Shown here: positions 33,795-43,726 of the stretch, piece after piece
How positions within the stretch are numbered: the first letter of the stretch is position 1
Layout: each line of letters starts with the position of its first letter
Assembly (NCBI GenBank): GCA_019915135.1
Contig: JAHLMK010000031.1
Span: 1-64,000 of the forward strand
DNA length: 64,000 bases
Source of the DNA: Strobilurus pachycystidiatus
Lineage: Eukaryota > Basidiomycota > Agaricomycetes > Agaricales > Physalacriaceae
Direction: 5' to 3'
The notes under the pieces: model-generated
What the model was told of the DNA's origin: nothing
The model's input: the letters and a program-made list of their open reading frames with translations, nothing else
Databases searched by the model: none
Position numbers and translations under genes: made by a program

Positions 33795-34910
33795 AGTCTA
33801 TACTTTGTCACTCGTTGCAACCCACACCTTCACTCCTGCCTTTCTCAAGTCCTGAATCGCCTCCAGTACATAATCCTGCAACGAATCCTCAATGACAGTG
33901 GCGCCTAATAGCCTCCTCGCACCTTTTGAAAGCAACGGTGGCGTGGCACCGCTCTGACCTGGCAGCAATTCTATCTCTATTGACCACTGACGTTACTATA
34001 TGCTAAGACAGAAAGAAAGACAACTCACCACTCACGCGTCCACGTCCTCAAGCCACCTCCGGCAACTCTCCAAGCGCATTCTCCGTCTCACTCACAGCTT
34101 CCCCTCTTTGTAGACGATCAAAGACAACACTGCCAGCACCCTTGCCTTCATGAGTATTCTGGTCCGCGGCGGGGTGCTCCCCATTCCTCAGTACCAGGTG
34201 ACGGATTCATATCAAGAGCGCCGTCAGACAATCGGCAGACCACAACTCCCATCCTCTTCCCCAAACTCGTGAACTCCCAGATGCTCACAAGCTCGTAACC
34301 CTCAGCCTTTCCCGACGACATTGCTGTCTCAAGATCTCCACCACAAGCCCTCATTCATTCCCTTGACTACCCATCTAGTATCAGCAGCAGCACACACTAA
34401 CACTGCCTCGTCCGGGCTCTGCGCCTTGGGCGTCAAAACGATGTGGCAGAGGGCAAGTATGGAGAAGAAGCAATGAAGAGCGCTGTGGTGCAACGGCGGG
34501 GGGAGGCAATGGTCTTACTGCAGAGCGGCGGAATGAAAGGGTAAGTCCTCGGGCGGCGAAGCGGCCGCTGGGTATTTGATTGTTGATGAGCTCGAGGAGG
34601 CGCTTGACAACGTTGCGGCGGCGGCGGCGGGCACAGGTGTAGACGGAACAGAATGTGACTCGGCCTGGACGATGGGAGCAGCATCATACACATAGATTTG
34701 GCCACCAACACTAGCACCGCGGAAAACTATTTGGTTCTGGGTCCAACGTGCCCATCGTGTTGCTAAAGATACTCAATCTGACCCGGATTGTTACTCAAAT
34801 TCCAGTTGCGCGCCAACCACATTTGACCCTCGCCCCTGCGTGTCCCAGGGTGTTTGTAGTACATGTCAGAATGAAAGTAGATAAACATGGCGTGGTCTAC
34901 GCAAATCGTG
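33795..34910 (-). pseudogene. P4-type ATPase (phospholipid flippase) fragment
   Basis: On the minus strand, in family order: DMYY, ARNWNLSNNPGQIEYL (family WNLxDDLGQIEYIFSDKTGTLTQN), a degenerate phosphorylation motif SNTMGTL at 34744-34764 where SDKTGTL is expected, TQNQIVFRGASVGGQIY, KAQSPDEA (34405-34428, nucleotide-binding domain), YELVSIWEFTSLGKRMGVVV, KGAGSVVFDRLQRG, and [20 protein letters not shown]...VWVATSDK. This is the cytosolic P/N-domain part of an aminophospholipid-translocating ATPase. The phosphorylated Asp is replaced by Asn and a base is inserted after the motif. Further frame changes occur, the transmembrane ends are missing, and the sequence stops abruptly at about 33795. 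A pseudogene fragment that kept introns. Confidence 0.65.
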
Positions 34911-34919
34911 AGCATATTT

Positions 34920-35613
34920 AAGAAAGACATAGTAACAGGCTTACCTCGTTGACAGTCATAGTAAACGGACAATGTAGGATACCGTCTGGCTACGTGTCCA
35001 TAGTCCAGAGCGACAGCCGTGAGTTGTCTTTGGGCCCGTTTGACAGTCCACAAGGTTTGGCGTAAGATGAGCATTGATTCCAGCGTGCTGGGCGACGAAT
35101 GCCCTGACCTGTGAGGCAATAACGGTCCCAAGGCAATCTGAAACCTGTAGAGCAAGTTGACATTGACACAGCAAAAGCAAGAAAACTAAGACAACGCACC
35201 ATGTCCGCGTTGTGTCCAGTCAAACATTCATTTACTGTATAAAGGGGTAACAGTCAAATAAAAGTAGAGAAAGAGTCACGGACTTACCGGTACATGTAGA
35301 CAGTCCTTGTCCAGGTGGGTTGACAGAGAGAAAGCCATTAATGGGTCTGTATCATCGATTGTCAGTAAGATTACAAGTCAAGAAAAGGACGGCAAACTTA
35401 CTTAACGTGGTACGCGCAGTCAAGAGTCAATAAAAGCCGTTGTTGTTGCTTGAAGTCCACGTGCAAGCCTTTGACGCCTCTTAGTCTTATTGCAAAGACA
35501 GCAGCTAGCGCGTTTACCAGGGCATTCCGCTACAAGGTTGATGCGAAATGAATCAAACAGTAATGACAAAGTGAAGGAAATGCAAACACACAGTTGGTGA
35601 TATGATGGTTGTT
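34920..35613 (-). other. Undetermined coding-like exons upstream of the flippase piece
   Basis: Minus-strand segments such as RNALVNALAAVFAIRLRGVKG and LLLTLDCAYHV (35510-35400), PINGFLSVNPPGQGLS (35345-35295) and LGTVIASQVRAFVAQHAG (about 35130-35080) are separated by intron-like GTAAGT...AG gaps. They may be 5' exons of the same locus or of another gene. I cannot assign them. The region ends where the old solo Ngaro repeat begins (35614). Confidence 0.3.
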
Positions 35614-35965
35614 CAATGCTTAAAGGTTCACACCGATGAAGTTAGGCTAAAACGGGCGCAAGGGCCTATAAATTACGCGGATCGTGACTGGCTATGTACT
35701 ACATCAAACTAATACATGTACATACAAGAAACTAGATACAGTTACAGGGAGTGAAGGGTGGGGAAGCAGAAACAAAGGCAGAGCAAGCTAAACTGAGCAC
35801 AGAAGCAAAATTGAGCTTGTAGCCTATGAAGAGTGGACTGGGGACACACCTGTGCACAGAATCCCAAGTGTGACGCTATCAGGAAGCGTGGGAGCAGGCA
35901 GGGATTGGACACTATGCACAAGATAAGGCATCAACTCAAAATCAAGTTGGATAAGCATACCAGTG
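35614..35965 (-). repeat. Old solo Ngaro A-B repeat, 3' part
   Basis: Minus-strand end of an A repeat followed by a B repeat ending GCATTG at 35614. Its A part starts at CACTGGTATGC, exactly where the piece at 42638-42938 stops (CCATTGT). Together they form one solo A-B repeat split by Ngaro copy 2. Confidence 0.85.
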
Positions 35966-36049
35966 CCAATGCTTAAAGGTTCACACCAATGAAGTTAGGC
36001 TAAAACGGGCCCAAGGGCCTATAAATTACGCGGATCGTGACTGGCTATG
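35966..36049 (-). repeat. Ngaro copy 2 B2 repeat
   Basis: Direct copy of B1 (37153-37237); the outer end is GCATTGG at 35966. Confidence 0.85.
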
Positions 36050-36115
36050 TACTACATCGAACTAATACAAGTACATACAAGAAACTGAATACAGTTACAG
36101 GGAGTGGAGGGTGGG

Positions 36116-37152
36116 GAAGCAGAAACAAAGGCAGAGCAAGCTAAACTGAGCACAGAAGCGAAATTGAGCTTGTAGCCTATGGAGAGTGGACTGGGGACAC
36201 ACCTGTGCACAGAATCCCAAGTGCGACGCTATCAGGAAGCGTGGGAGCAGGCAGGGATTGGACACTGTGCACAAGATAAGGCATCAACTCGAAATCAAGT
36301 TGGATAAGCATACCAGTGACAATGGACAGCAGTGAAAGATCGAGTTAGATCTAGCTGTAGCAGACAGCAGGGAGGGCCAGAGACTGTCCAAAGCGTACAC
36401 TGGTGAAAGGAGCATCAGTTCCTGTGAGCGGAACTGGAGGGACACTGTGTGCAAACCTTGCAGAGCCAAAATGCGAAGATGAAGGCAGGAAGCAAGCTGC
36501 AACACAGTGGGGATCAAACTCGCAACTCTGGGGCGCCCTAGACCCAGCATCAGCTGACAGACAGCACTGGGCCTAGGCCAGATGATGACAGATTGATCCT
36601 GGGAAAGTGCGAAGTTATTCCATGTCACATGGCTGAGATATGGGTAACTTAACACATGGCATCAGAAGTGATCTTCTGGAAATGATTGACAGATGCTGTC
36701 ATGATTGACAGCTCCTGTGATCGGAGATAGCATCCCTAAGTAGGGGAGATAGCCTTGAGGCTAGTAGGTCAAGAAAGGAAGTCAGTAGCATGAGGCTACA
36801 TCTCCAAAAATGGAAATTACTCGCAAATGCATTTGAGCTCATTTGGAGAAAAGTTGATACCACACATGGGCATAATGGTGTGACATGTCCAAACTCATAG
36901 GATGGGTCTGGGACATCATGAGAGACATGACGATGCAATCAGCAACATGGTAGCTATGACCGATGTCTTGTGATTTGCGATTTACTGGCAAATGATTTTG
37001 AGCTCATTTGGAGAAAGTTGAGATACCACAATGAGAACACTGCTGCTCAGTGCCAGACTGTACTGAGTGAGCTCAGACAGTATGAGAGAGTGTGTGAGAG
37101 GTGCAGAGGCCTCTGAAAACGCTCCCTACCCTTGGAATCCGCTTTTACTTTG
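36116..37152 (-). repeat. Ngaro copy 2 A2 repeat
   Basis: 1037-bp direct copy of A1 at 41600-42637, adjoining B1 at the junction ATTGGTCAAAG. Confidence 0.88.
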
Positions 37153-37237
37153 ACCAATGCTTAAAGGTTCACACCAATGAAGTTAGGCTAAAACGGGCCC
37201 AAGGGCCTATAAATTACGCGGATCGTGACTGGCTATG
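37153..37237 (-). repeat. Ngaro copy 2 B1 repeat
   Basis: 85 bp, homologous to B2; it lies between the recombinase 3' flank and A2. Confidence 0.85.
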
Positions 37238-37319
37238 AGAGCTATGAATGTTGTGTGTTGGGGATGGTGGTGGTGAGAAAAAATGTGAACGAGACGCGAG
37301 ATGAGAGTAGAGATTGATG

Positions 37320-38325
37320 TTAGGAATTGGAAGTGGAGGCTTGCTTCTGTACTGCAAGCTGTTGTGCAGCACGTACAGCTGGATTATCACGAATATAGAT
37401 CTTGAAGGCCTCTGAAGACCAACGGCCCAAAGCCTGGATGATAGCATCAGAAAGACCTAAGCCAGCATAGTAGGTGGCACCACCAGAACGAGCAGAGTGA
37501 CCTCCAAATTCTCTTCCCACCAGAGCAAAGAACTTTCTTTCAAACCAACTGCGAGTGGGAATTCTCACAGATGAAGAGAGCAGACCGAGCTCCATGGAGC
37601 TTGTCTCGGAGTTTGGTGTATTGCTTGAGAAGCTCGGCCGGGTTTGCAATCTTCTGAGGAGTGAAGAGCATGTCTGTTCCTTGATAGAACTGATCACCTT
37701 TGTGATAAGGCAGCTTGTAACCTGCATAGCCAGGCTCAAAATGCAGAGAAGCTCTCTTGATAATCTTACGCCAATCTTTGAGTGCTTTGGAATTAGGCTG
37801 TAGTAGCTCTCCCATGCGATGACAGCCATAGAATGCACAAGCCATAAAAGTGGCAAAGAGAAGATCATCATAGCTGAGAGTTGCATTTGCAGTATCAACA
37901 AAGAGTTGCAGATGAGAAGTGCGCAGAGGTGGTTTGCGCTTCACTGGATCGGCTCTGATCTTTTTGGCTCCTCTGATAGTAGCTTGCACTAGAGCAGAAG
38001 CTCAAGCTTCAGTGAATGAGGGATAGAACTCCTTGAGAAAGTGACGTGCTCCAGAAAGATATTTGGAGCCAGAGGCAATGAATTGAGAAGTATAAGCAAT
38101 ATAGCGAGATAGAGTTTCTGGAGTGGGATCCAGAGGAAGGCTGTGGTTGTGACAGAATCTAGCATAATCTCTGGCACCAGTGGCATAGTTTTTACGAGTG
38201 GACTTCTCAATTGCATGGACTTGTAGATACAAGACTAAGTCATCTAGTTTCTTCAAGTCCATAGGTGGGCGAGAGGGATCAGTCTTTCTCCTCTCGCCCA
38301 AGGCCTCTAAAAGCACTCTCTCCAT
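37320..38325 (-). pseudogene. Tyrosine recombinase of Ngaro copy 2, broken
   Basis: Same protein as the open 337-residue recombinase of copy 1, at very high identity, starting at 38325. Two lesions are visible by direct comparison: an in-frame TGA at 38002-38004 where copy 1 has CGA (a CpG-type C-to-T change), and loss of 8 bp around 37560 (copy 1 has gagaatgggactattccc, copy 2 gagaattccc), which shifts the frame before the HxxR block. The catalytic region is still present in the other frame (GHSARSGG ... GRWSSEAFKIYIR). This copy could not integrate with its own recombinase. Confidence 0.88.
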
Positions 38326-40199
38326 CGCGCCGGAACCAGCTCTCTTGGGGGCTGGAATGTGCAGACGCGGTAGGAGGGAAACTGTTTGGAAAAATCATCA
38401 AACAGAAGGCGAGACAACAAGTCTGCCATGATGTTGTCAACTCCAGGAATGTGTCTAACTCGCACATCAATGCCTGTGTGCAGCACAATATCAGCAATCG
38501 CTAACAAAATAGCATTGTGTGATGATTGAGATGCAGACAAGGAGTTGAAAACTGCAACTGAATCCATGCTGTCTGAATGGATCAGAATGCGACGAGGAGG
38601 AATCTTGAAGGAGGCAACATGGTGGATGAGACAGAGAATAGCAAGAAGTTCACGGAAGAATGTGTCCACTCCCGTGATAGTCTTAAGCTGATAAGCAAAG
38701 CCATTGCCTGCATATACAAATGCAAGGCCAGAATTGCTAGCATCTGTCCAGCCAATGAAATCTGCCTCATCATCACTCCAAGATTGAGCATCAACAAAGC
38801 GAATGCCAATGCAATCCTTCGCAACTTTGACAAACCAACTGAGGTCCTGCTTAACCTCAGCATTGAGTGGAATGCCTTTGAAGCGGATGGTCTTGCCGCT
38901 CATCTTGCGATAGAGCTCTGTGAGAGCTGGGCGTGCCCAGGGCAAGACATTGAGAGTCCAATTCAGATAGCCAGCAAGTTGCTGCCATTGCTGAAGAGGG
39001 GGCTTGGGTTGTCCCAAGAACTCATTGATTGAAGTAATCATAGAGTCAAGAGAATCTGGAGAGAGGGAGATAGAACCAGAATGGATATCAACCCAGAAGC
39101 CAATGATTTTGAGGGTGACTCCATGCTCCTGCTTCTTGTCATCATATGGACAACCAATGAGATCCCAAAAGACAAGAAGTTGAACTTGACGGTGGGGACG
39201 CAGTTTGCCATGAAACATAACAAGATTGCGCTTGAAATCCCAGCCAAAGAAGTCATCCATATAGTCATGAAGACCAATGACTCCAAGTTCCCAGGCTATC
39301 CAGTTGAGAAGTCCAGAGAATGAACACCAACAGCGAGGAGAAGCACGAGTGCCCAGAATGAGACGGCACACAATGTGGTATCTGCCATCCACAGTGACCA
39401 CTTGATGAAGTTGCCAAATGGGATGGGCAGGAAGGTTGAGGAATGCTTTGGATACATCACTCTTGAAGAGCAACAGTTCCTCATTTGGATGTGCTTTGAG
39501 CACATCATTGAGAAGTTGACCAAATGAATGCATATCATCATAGCGCACTTTGGCATCTTCTCTGGATATGCCATCATTGAGACCATTGCCAGTATGATCC
39601 ATGACAACACGAGGTTTGCCTTTCTGCCAGACAACAAACATGGGAGAAATGCGCATGCCAGGAAGAAGTACAAAGTTCTCTGGAAGAGCTGGAAACCAGC
39701 GACCAGCTGCAATCTCTTGATCTCTATAAACTCGAAGTTCTGCAAGATCTTGAGCCTCTGTGGCATAGTTATCATAGCGCTCTTTGAGATGAGCTTCCCA
39801 TTCTCCATCATGGAAAGGCCAGAAACCTTGACGGAGAGAGCAAATGACAGAATCAACAAATGGACGGTTGGGATGTTTGGTCAACAAGTGCTCAATGCGG
39901 TCAACATTGAAAGGAGTATCAACACGGATGTAATCCGCAACAGCTGCAAGCGAGGCTTGGATCTGTGGATCATCTAGGATCTGCTGAGGTGGTCTAGGTA
40001 GAGGAGGAGCAGTATAAGTGGAAGAAATGCTCGGAGGAGCTTTGGATTCTGATGATACATTGGAAGTAAAAACATAGCCTCTTTTGAAACGCGGTGCAGA
40101 CTGCTCATCTTCTGCCTTCCGCTTTGAGCCAGATAAGCTTCTAGGCTGAGCCTGCGCTTCCAGCACCCGACTTGCTATGAGCAACTGCTCGTCGGGCAT
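38307..40199 (-). CDS. Pol of Ngaro copy 2: reverse transcriptase and RNase H
   Basis: From the ATG at 40199, 630 residues, open to the stop at 38307. A basic start (SGSKRKAEDEQSAPRFKRG) is followed by the reverse transcriptase domain at about residues 150-350: PRVVMDHTGNGLNDG, LLFKSDVSKAFLNLP (motif A Asp), LILGTRASPRCW (motif B) and HDYMDDFFGWD (motif C, YMDD). RNase H follows at about 470-600: FIGWTDASNSGLAFVY, ELLAILCLIHH, LIHSDSMDSVAVF and VDNIMADLLSR, providing the acidic catalytic residues. This is the DIRS/Ngaro-type RT-RH, with no aspartic protease or DDE integrase. It overlaps the end of gag by 59 bp and the recombinase start by 19 bp, so expression probably relies on reinitiation or frameshifting. 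All key residues look intact. Confidence 0.88.
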   Translation of the reverse strand: MPDEQLLIASRVLEAQAQPRSLSGSKRKAEDEQSAPRFKRGYVFTSNVSSESKAPPSISSTYTAPPLPRPPQQILDDPQIQASLAAVADYIRVDTPFNVDRIEHLLTKHPNRPFVDSVICSLRQGFWPFHDGEWEAHLKERYDNYATEAQDLAELRVYRDQEIAAGRWFPALPENFVLLPGMRISPMFVVWQKGKPRVVMDHTGNGLNDGISREDAKVRYDDMHSFGQLLNDVLKAHPNEELLLFKSDVSKAFLNLPAHPIWQLHQVVTVDGRYHIVCRLILGTRASPRCWCSFSGLLNWIAWELGVIGLHDYMDDFFGWDFKRNLVMFHGKLRPHRQVQLLVFWDLIGCPYDDKKQEHGVTLKIIGFWVDIHSGSISLSPDSLDSMITSINEFLGQPKPPLQQWQQLAGYLNWTLNVLPWARPALTELYRKMSGKTIRFKGIPLNAEVKQDLSWFVKVAKDCIGIRFVDAQSWSDDEADFIGWTDASNSGLAFVYAGNGFAYQLKTITGVDTFFRELLAILCLIHHVASFKIPPRRILIHSDSMDSVAVFNSLSASQSSHNAILLAIADIVLHTGIDVRVRHIPGVDNIMADLLSRLLFDDFSKQFPSYRVCTFQPPRELVPARWRECF

Positions 40200-41553
40200 T
40201 GAGGAGGACAAGACACTGTTCTTTGTCACGAGCGGGATGCTTGCCGCCGCACTCAGAACAGGTGCCATGAATCCTCTTGAAAGCACAAGGAGTCTTGGGA
40301 CAATTCCCCAGATTCCAGTTCTGACAAATAACCCTCTGACGCTTTGGAGACGGCTCCTGAGCTGAAGTAGCTGCAGGACGCTTAAGCGCAGATGGGCTGC
40401 CTCGAGAGCGAAGCATTTCAGAGAGCATAGGGAAATGAAGTTGAGACCGGTCATGCAGCTCAAAAGGAGACTTGGCATAACGTTCACGAGTCTGACAATC
40501 AAAGCGGATAGGAAATGAAAGATCTGGTTCAGAAGCACGGAACATCTCCACCACAATGGCTCTGTACTTCTCCAACTCCTTGTTCCGGTGAGGGTAGACA
40601 AGGAGAACACCTCGAGACCATGCATCAAAGCAGCGGGTCCAGTCTGACTCTGTGGAAAGAGACCGACGTGCAGAGACGTGGTCCTTGCGCACAAGAGCAT
40701 AACCACCTCCAAAGTCCTTGGGTTCATCATCATGATGAGATGGGTGAGACCCAAAGGAAGCAAGGAGTTTCTCAAACTCAACATAAAGATCTTGGACAAT
40801 GAGACGCCACAAGGAATGGGCAAATGGATCAGGATGAGAGAGAGAACGGAGAAGGTCTGCAACAGCATCTGCATCCTTGTCCGCTCTAAAGAGTCTGCGG
40901 AGGCGGTCTGTCTCTTGTAGATGTGGAGAGAGATCAGACAAGGAGGAGAGCTGCGCAAGATGAGGAGCTGCAGCAAGAATGGAGGAAGGAATCCCTGACT
41001 CCGAAGTGGAGGTGGGATTAAGGAGCTTGGCAAACAAGGCAGCAGAGAGAGGACCGGTGTTTGGACTAGGAACAACGGGTGCTGCTCTGTTGCCCTCAGC
41101 ATCGAGGGCATCCAAGTTGGCAGCAAGAGCGGCCCAAGCGGCGTCCTCGACAGCCTGCTTGTGCTGGCGCTGCTGCTCCTCCTGAACCTGACGAGCAGCA
41201 ACAGTGGCTGGGTCGGCAGTGGGCTCAGCAGGTGCAGAGTCGACGCGGGCAGCGCGTCGAGCAGCGATGACCTGGGTGACTTGGTCAATGTAGTCGGCCA
41301 TCTCGTGAGCGCTGGCACCAGTGAGCCGTGCTTGACGCATGAACTCAGCGTGGTTAGCGATGGTGCCATCAGAGAACTGAGTAACAAGGAGCTGCAGCTT
41401 CTCACTGAGCTTTTTGATGCGAGAGCGGTCGATCTCAGAGTCAGGAATGATGGTATGGGGCGCAGGAGAGGCCTCAGGATCAGGGGAGGCCTGAGGAGAG
41501 GCAATGACATCGAGATCATCGTGGGAGGACTCAGAGACAGCAATGGGGGGCAT
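40141..41553 (-). CDS. Gag of Ngaro copy 2
   Basis: ATG at 41553, 470 residues. Same N-terminal organisation as the copy 1 fusion (acidic start, helical segment, Ala/Gln-rich linker, conserved WRLIVQDLYVEFEKLL and WTRCFDAWSRGVLL blocks). It has in addition the C-terminal region missing from copy 1: a basic SPKRQR patch and a cysteine/histidine cluster (C-x8-C-x5-C, then C-x2-C-x4-H-x6-C) that should bind RNA or DNA. It ends with a Gly/Ser-Ala tail at 40141, overlapping pol. Its role would be packaging of the element RNA in cytoplasmic particles, by analogy with DIRS-like elements. Confidence 0.85.
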   Translation of the reverse strand: MPPIAVSESSHDDLDVIASPQASPDPEASPAPHTIIPDSEIDRSRIKKLSEKLQLLVTQFSDGTIANHAEFMRQARLTGASAHEMADYIDQVTQVIAARRAARVDSAPAEPTADPATVAARQVQEEQQRQHKQAVEDAAWAALAANLDALDAEGNRAAPVVPSPNTGPLSAALFAKLLNPTSTSESGIPSSILAAAPHLAQLSSLSDLSPHLQETDRLRRLFRADKDADAVADLLRSLSHPDPFAHSLWRLIVQDLYVEFEKLLASFGSHPSHHDDEPKDFGGGYALVRKDHVSARRSLSTESDWTRCFDAWSRGVLLVYPHRNKELEKYRAIVVEMFRASEPDLSFPIRFDCQTRERYAKSPFELHDRSQLHFPMLSEMLRSRGSPSALKRPAATSAQEPSPKRQRVICQNWNLGNCPKTPCAFKRIHGTCSECGGKHPARDKEQCLVLLNARRAVAHSKSGAGSAGSA

Positions 41554-41599
41554 AGAGATGGATGAGCAGAGCGATGTGCGAGGTAGGAGCAAGGGTGAT

Positions 41600-42637
41600 G
41601 AAGCAGAAACAAAGGCAGAGCAAGCTAAACTGTGCACAGAAGCGAAATTGAGCTTGTAGCCTATGGAGAGTGGACTGGGGACACACCTGTGCACAGAATC
41701 CCAAGTGCGACGCTATCAGGAAGCGTGGGAGCAGGCAGGGATTGGACACTGTGCACAAGATAAGGCATCAACTCGAAATCAAGTTGGATAAGCATACCAG
41801 TGACAATGGACAGCAGTGAAAGATCGAGTTAGATCTAGCTGTAGCAGACAGCAGGGAGGGCCAGAGACTGTCCAAAGCGTACACTGGTGAAAGGAGCATC
41901 AGTTCCTGTGAGCGGAACTGGAGGGACACTGTGTGCAAACCTTGCAGAGCCAAAATGCGAAGATGAAGGCAGGAAGCAAGCTGCAACACAGTGGGGATCA
42001 AACTCGCAACTCTGGGGCGCCCTAGACCCAGCATCAGCTGACAGACAGCACTGGGCCTAGGCCAGATGATGACAGATTGATCCTGGGAAAGTGCAAAGTT
42101 ATTCCATGTCACATGGCTGAGATATGGGTAACTTAACACATGGCATCAGAAGTGATCTTCTGGAAATGATTGACAGATGCTGTCATGATTGACAGCTCCT
42201 GTGATCGGAGATAGCATCCCTAAGTAGGGGAGATAGCCTTGAGGCTAGTAGGTCAAGAAAGGAAGTCAGTAGCATGAGGCTACATCTCCAAAAATGGAAA
42301 TTACTCGCAAATGCATTTGAGCTCATTTGGAGAAAAGTTGATACCACACATGGGCATAATGGTGTGACATGTCCAAACTCATAGGATGGGTCTGGGACAT
42401 CATGAGAGACATGACGATGCAATCAGCAACATGGTAGCTATGACCGATGTCTTGTGATTTGCGATTTACTGGCAAATGATTTTGAGCTCATTTGGAGAAA
42501 GTTGAGATACCACAATGAGAACACTGCTGCTCAGTGCCAGACTGTACTGAGTGAGCTCAGACAGTATGAGAGAGTGTGTGAGAGGTGCAGAGGCCTCTGA
42601 AAACGCTCCCTACCCTTGGAATCCGCTTTTACTTTGA
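41600..42637 (-). repeat. Ngaro copy 2 A1 repeat
   Basis: About 1037 bp, direct copy of A2 at 36116-37152. The element begins TCAAAGT at 42637. Confidence 0.9.
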
Positions 42638-42938
42638 ACAATGGACAGCAGTGAAAGATCAAGTTGGATCTAGCTGTAGCAGACAGCAGGGAGGGCTAGA
42701 GACTGTCCAAAGCGTACACTGGTGAAAGGAGCATCAGTTCCTGTGAGCAGAACTGGAGGGACACTGTGTGCAAACCTTGCAGAGCCAAAATGCGAAGATG
42801 AAGGCAGGAAGCAGGCTGCAACACAGTGAGGATCAAACTTGCAACTCTGAGGCGCCCTAGGCCCAGCATCAGCTAACAGACAGCACTGGGCCTAGGTCAG
42901 ATGATGACAGATTGATCCTGGGAGAGTGCGAAGTTATT
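42638..42938 (-). repeat. Old solo Ngaro A repeat, middle part
   Basis: Middle of an older A repeat (minus strand), bounded at 42637/42638 by Ngaro copy 2 and at 42938/42939 by a 788-bp TIR element. It carries more differences from the A consensus than copy 2 does. Confidence 0.85.
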
Positions 42939-43726
42939 AGAGCGTATTCGCAGCCGGCTAAATCGTGACATGTAACACCAAGACAGTTCGGAGACGGATA
43001 ACGTGATCTCGGGCGCGTGTGAGGCGGGGCTCCGGGGGATGAGGGATGGGGTGAGGCTGGAGTAAGGTGGTGAGGGAGGATGGGGAATATCAGATGTTGA
43101 GGATGCTGGGGTGTTGAGCTACGAAGTACCGGGGGGATAAGAGGACGGATGGAGTGGAGAGGAGGATGGGGTAAGGGAAGGGCGGGAAGAGCGGTGAAGA
43201 GCAGGAATAGCGGCGACGGGCGGGGGGTCCGGGCGACGGGCGGAAAAGCGGCAAAAGACGGAGAGGGCTGCAAAGCGGGACAATGAGAAGGCGGGAAGGC
43301 AGATCTTGAAATGCATCATTGTACTCAAATGACCAGGAAGGAAAACGAGGGGAGATCTGCGGAGATACACGGCGGGAGAGTGGTGAAGATATAGCAGGGG
43401 GCGGAAGAGTTCTTTTTCTGAACATTCAAGTCCCAAGGATGCCCGCCCTTACCCAGTGGGTAAGGGCGGGCACCCACTGACACCCGGCCCTCCCCCTCTC
43501 CCATGCCCCATCCCCATGCCCCATCATCTCAGGCTTGCACTCAAAAATCCACTGCTCCTTCTCCCCCTCCTCACCTGGGCCCTCCTTCCAGCCAACCACC
43601 ACCTCCGCTTCCCTTCCCCCGCCGGGCGCGCCCACCCTCCGCCTCGGCCCACCGTGACAGCTGCACATGATCCAGCACGTGAGTTGCGAGACAATTCCGG
43701 GACGAAACCCGCTGCAAATACGCTCT
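42939..43726. mobile_element. 788-bp TIR element (non-autonomous) in the old Ngaro repeat
   Basis: Begins AGAGCGTATTCGCAGC and ends with the complement of AGAGCGTATTTGCAGC (15 of 16 matching). The flanking 3 bp ATT is duplicated (42936-42938 and 43727-43729), and removing the element restores the uninterrupted A-repeat sequence gaagttattccatg. A 3-bp duplication points to the PIF/Harbinger-like class (inference). No transposase. The inside is GC- and CT-rich, with a perfect 15-bp-arm hairpin at 43441-43471. Weak open frames inside lack domains. Confidence 0.85.
43441..43471. repeat. Perfect hairpin, 15-bp arms
   Basis: GCCCGCCCTTACCCA followed by one base and its exact complement TGGGTAAGGGCGGGC. 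It lies in the right half of the 788-bp TIR element. Confidence 0.9.

Larger units (their letters stand above)
35966..42637 (-). mobile_element. Ngaro-type YR retroelement, copy 2 (recombinase broken)
   Basis: About 6.67 kb on the minus strand with A1 (41600-42637), gag, pol, recombinase, B1 (37153-37237), A2 (36116-37152), B2 (35966-36049). Gag and pol are open over their full length; the recombinase has a nonsense codon and an 8-bp deletion. The element is inserted without target duplication inside an older repeat of the same family: flanks CCATTGT and CACTGG join to the uninterrupted A sequence. The near-identity of A1 and A2 suggests a fairly recent insertion. Confidence 0.9.

Noticed and set aside
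38577..39032. Plus-strand open frames inside Ngaro copy 2 (also 39528-39977)
   Set aside because: They are antisense to intact RT/RNase H and have no independent support.
38307..41612. A single 1101-codon minus-strand frame spanning gag and pol
   Set aside because: Its first part is an out-of-frame shadow of gag. The real pol starts at the ATG at 40199.
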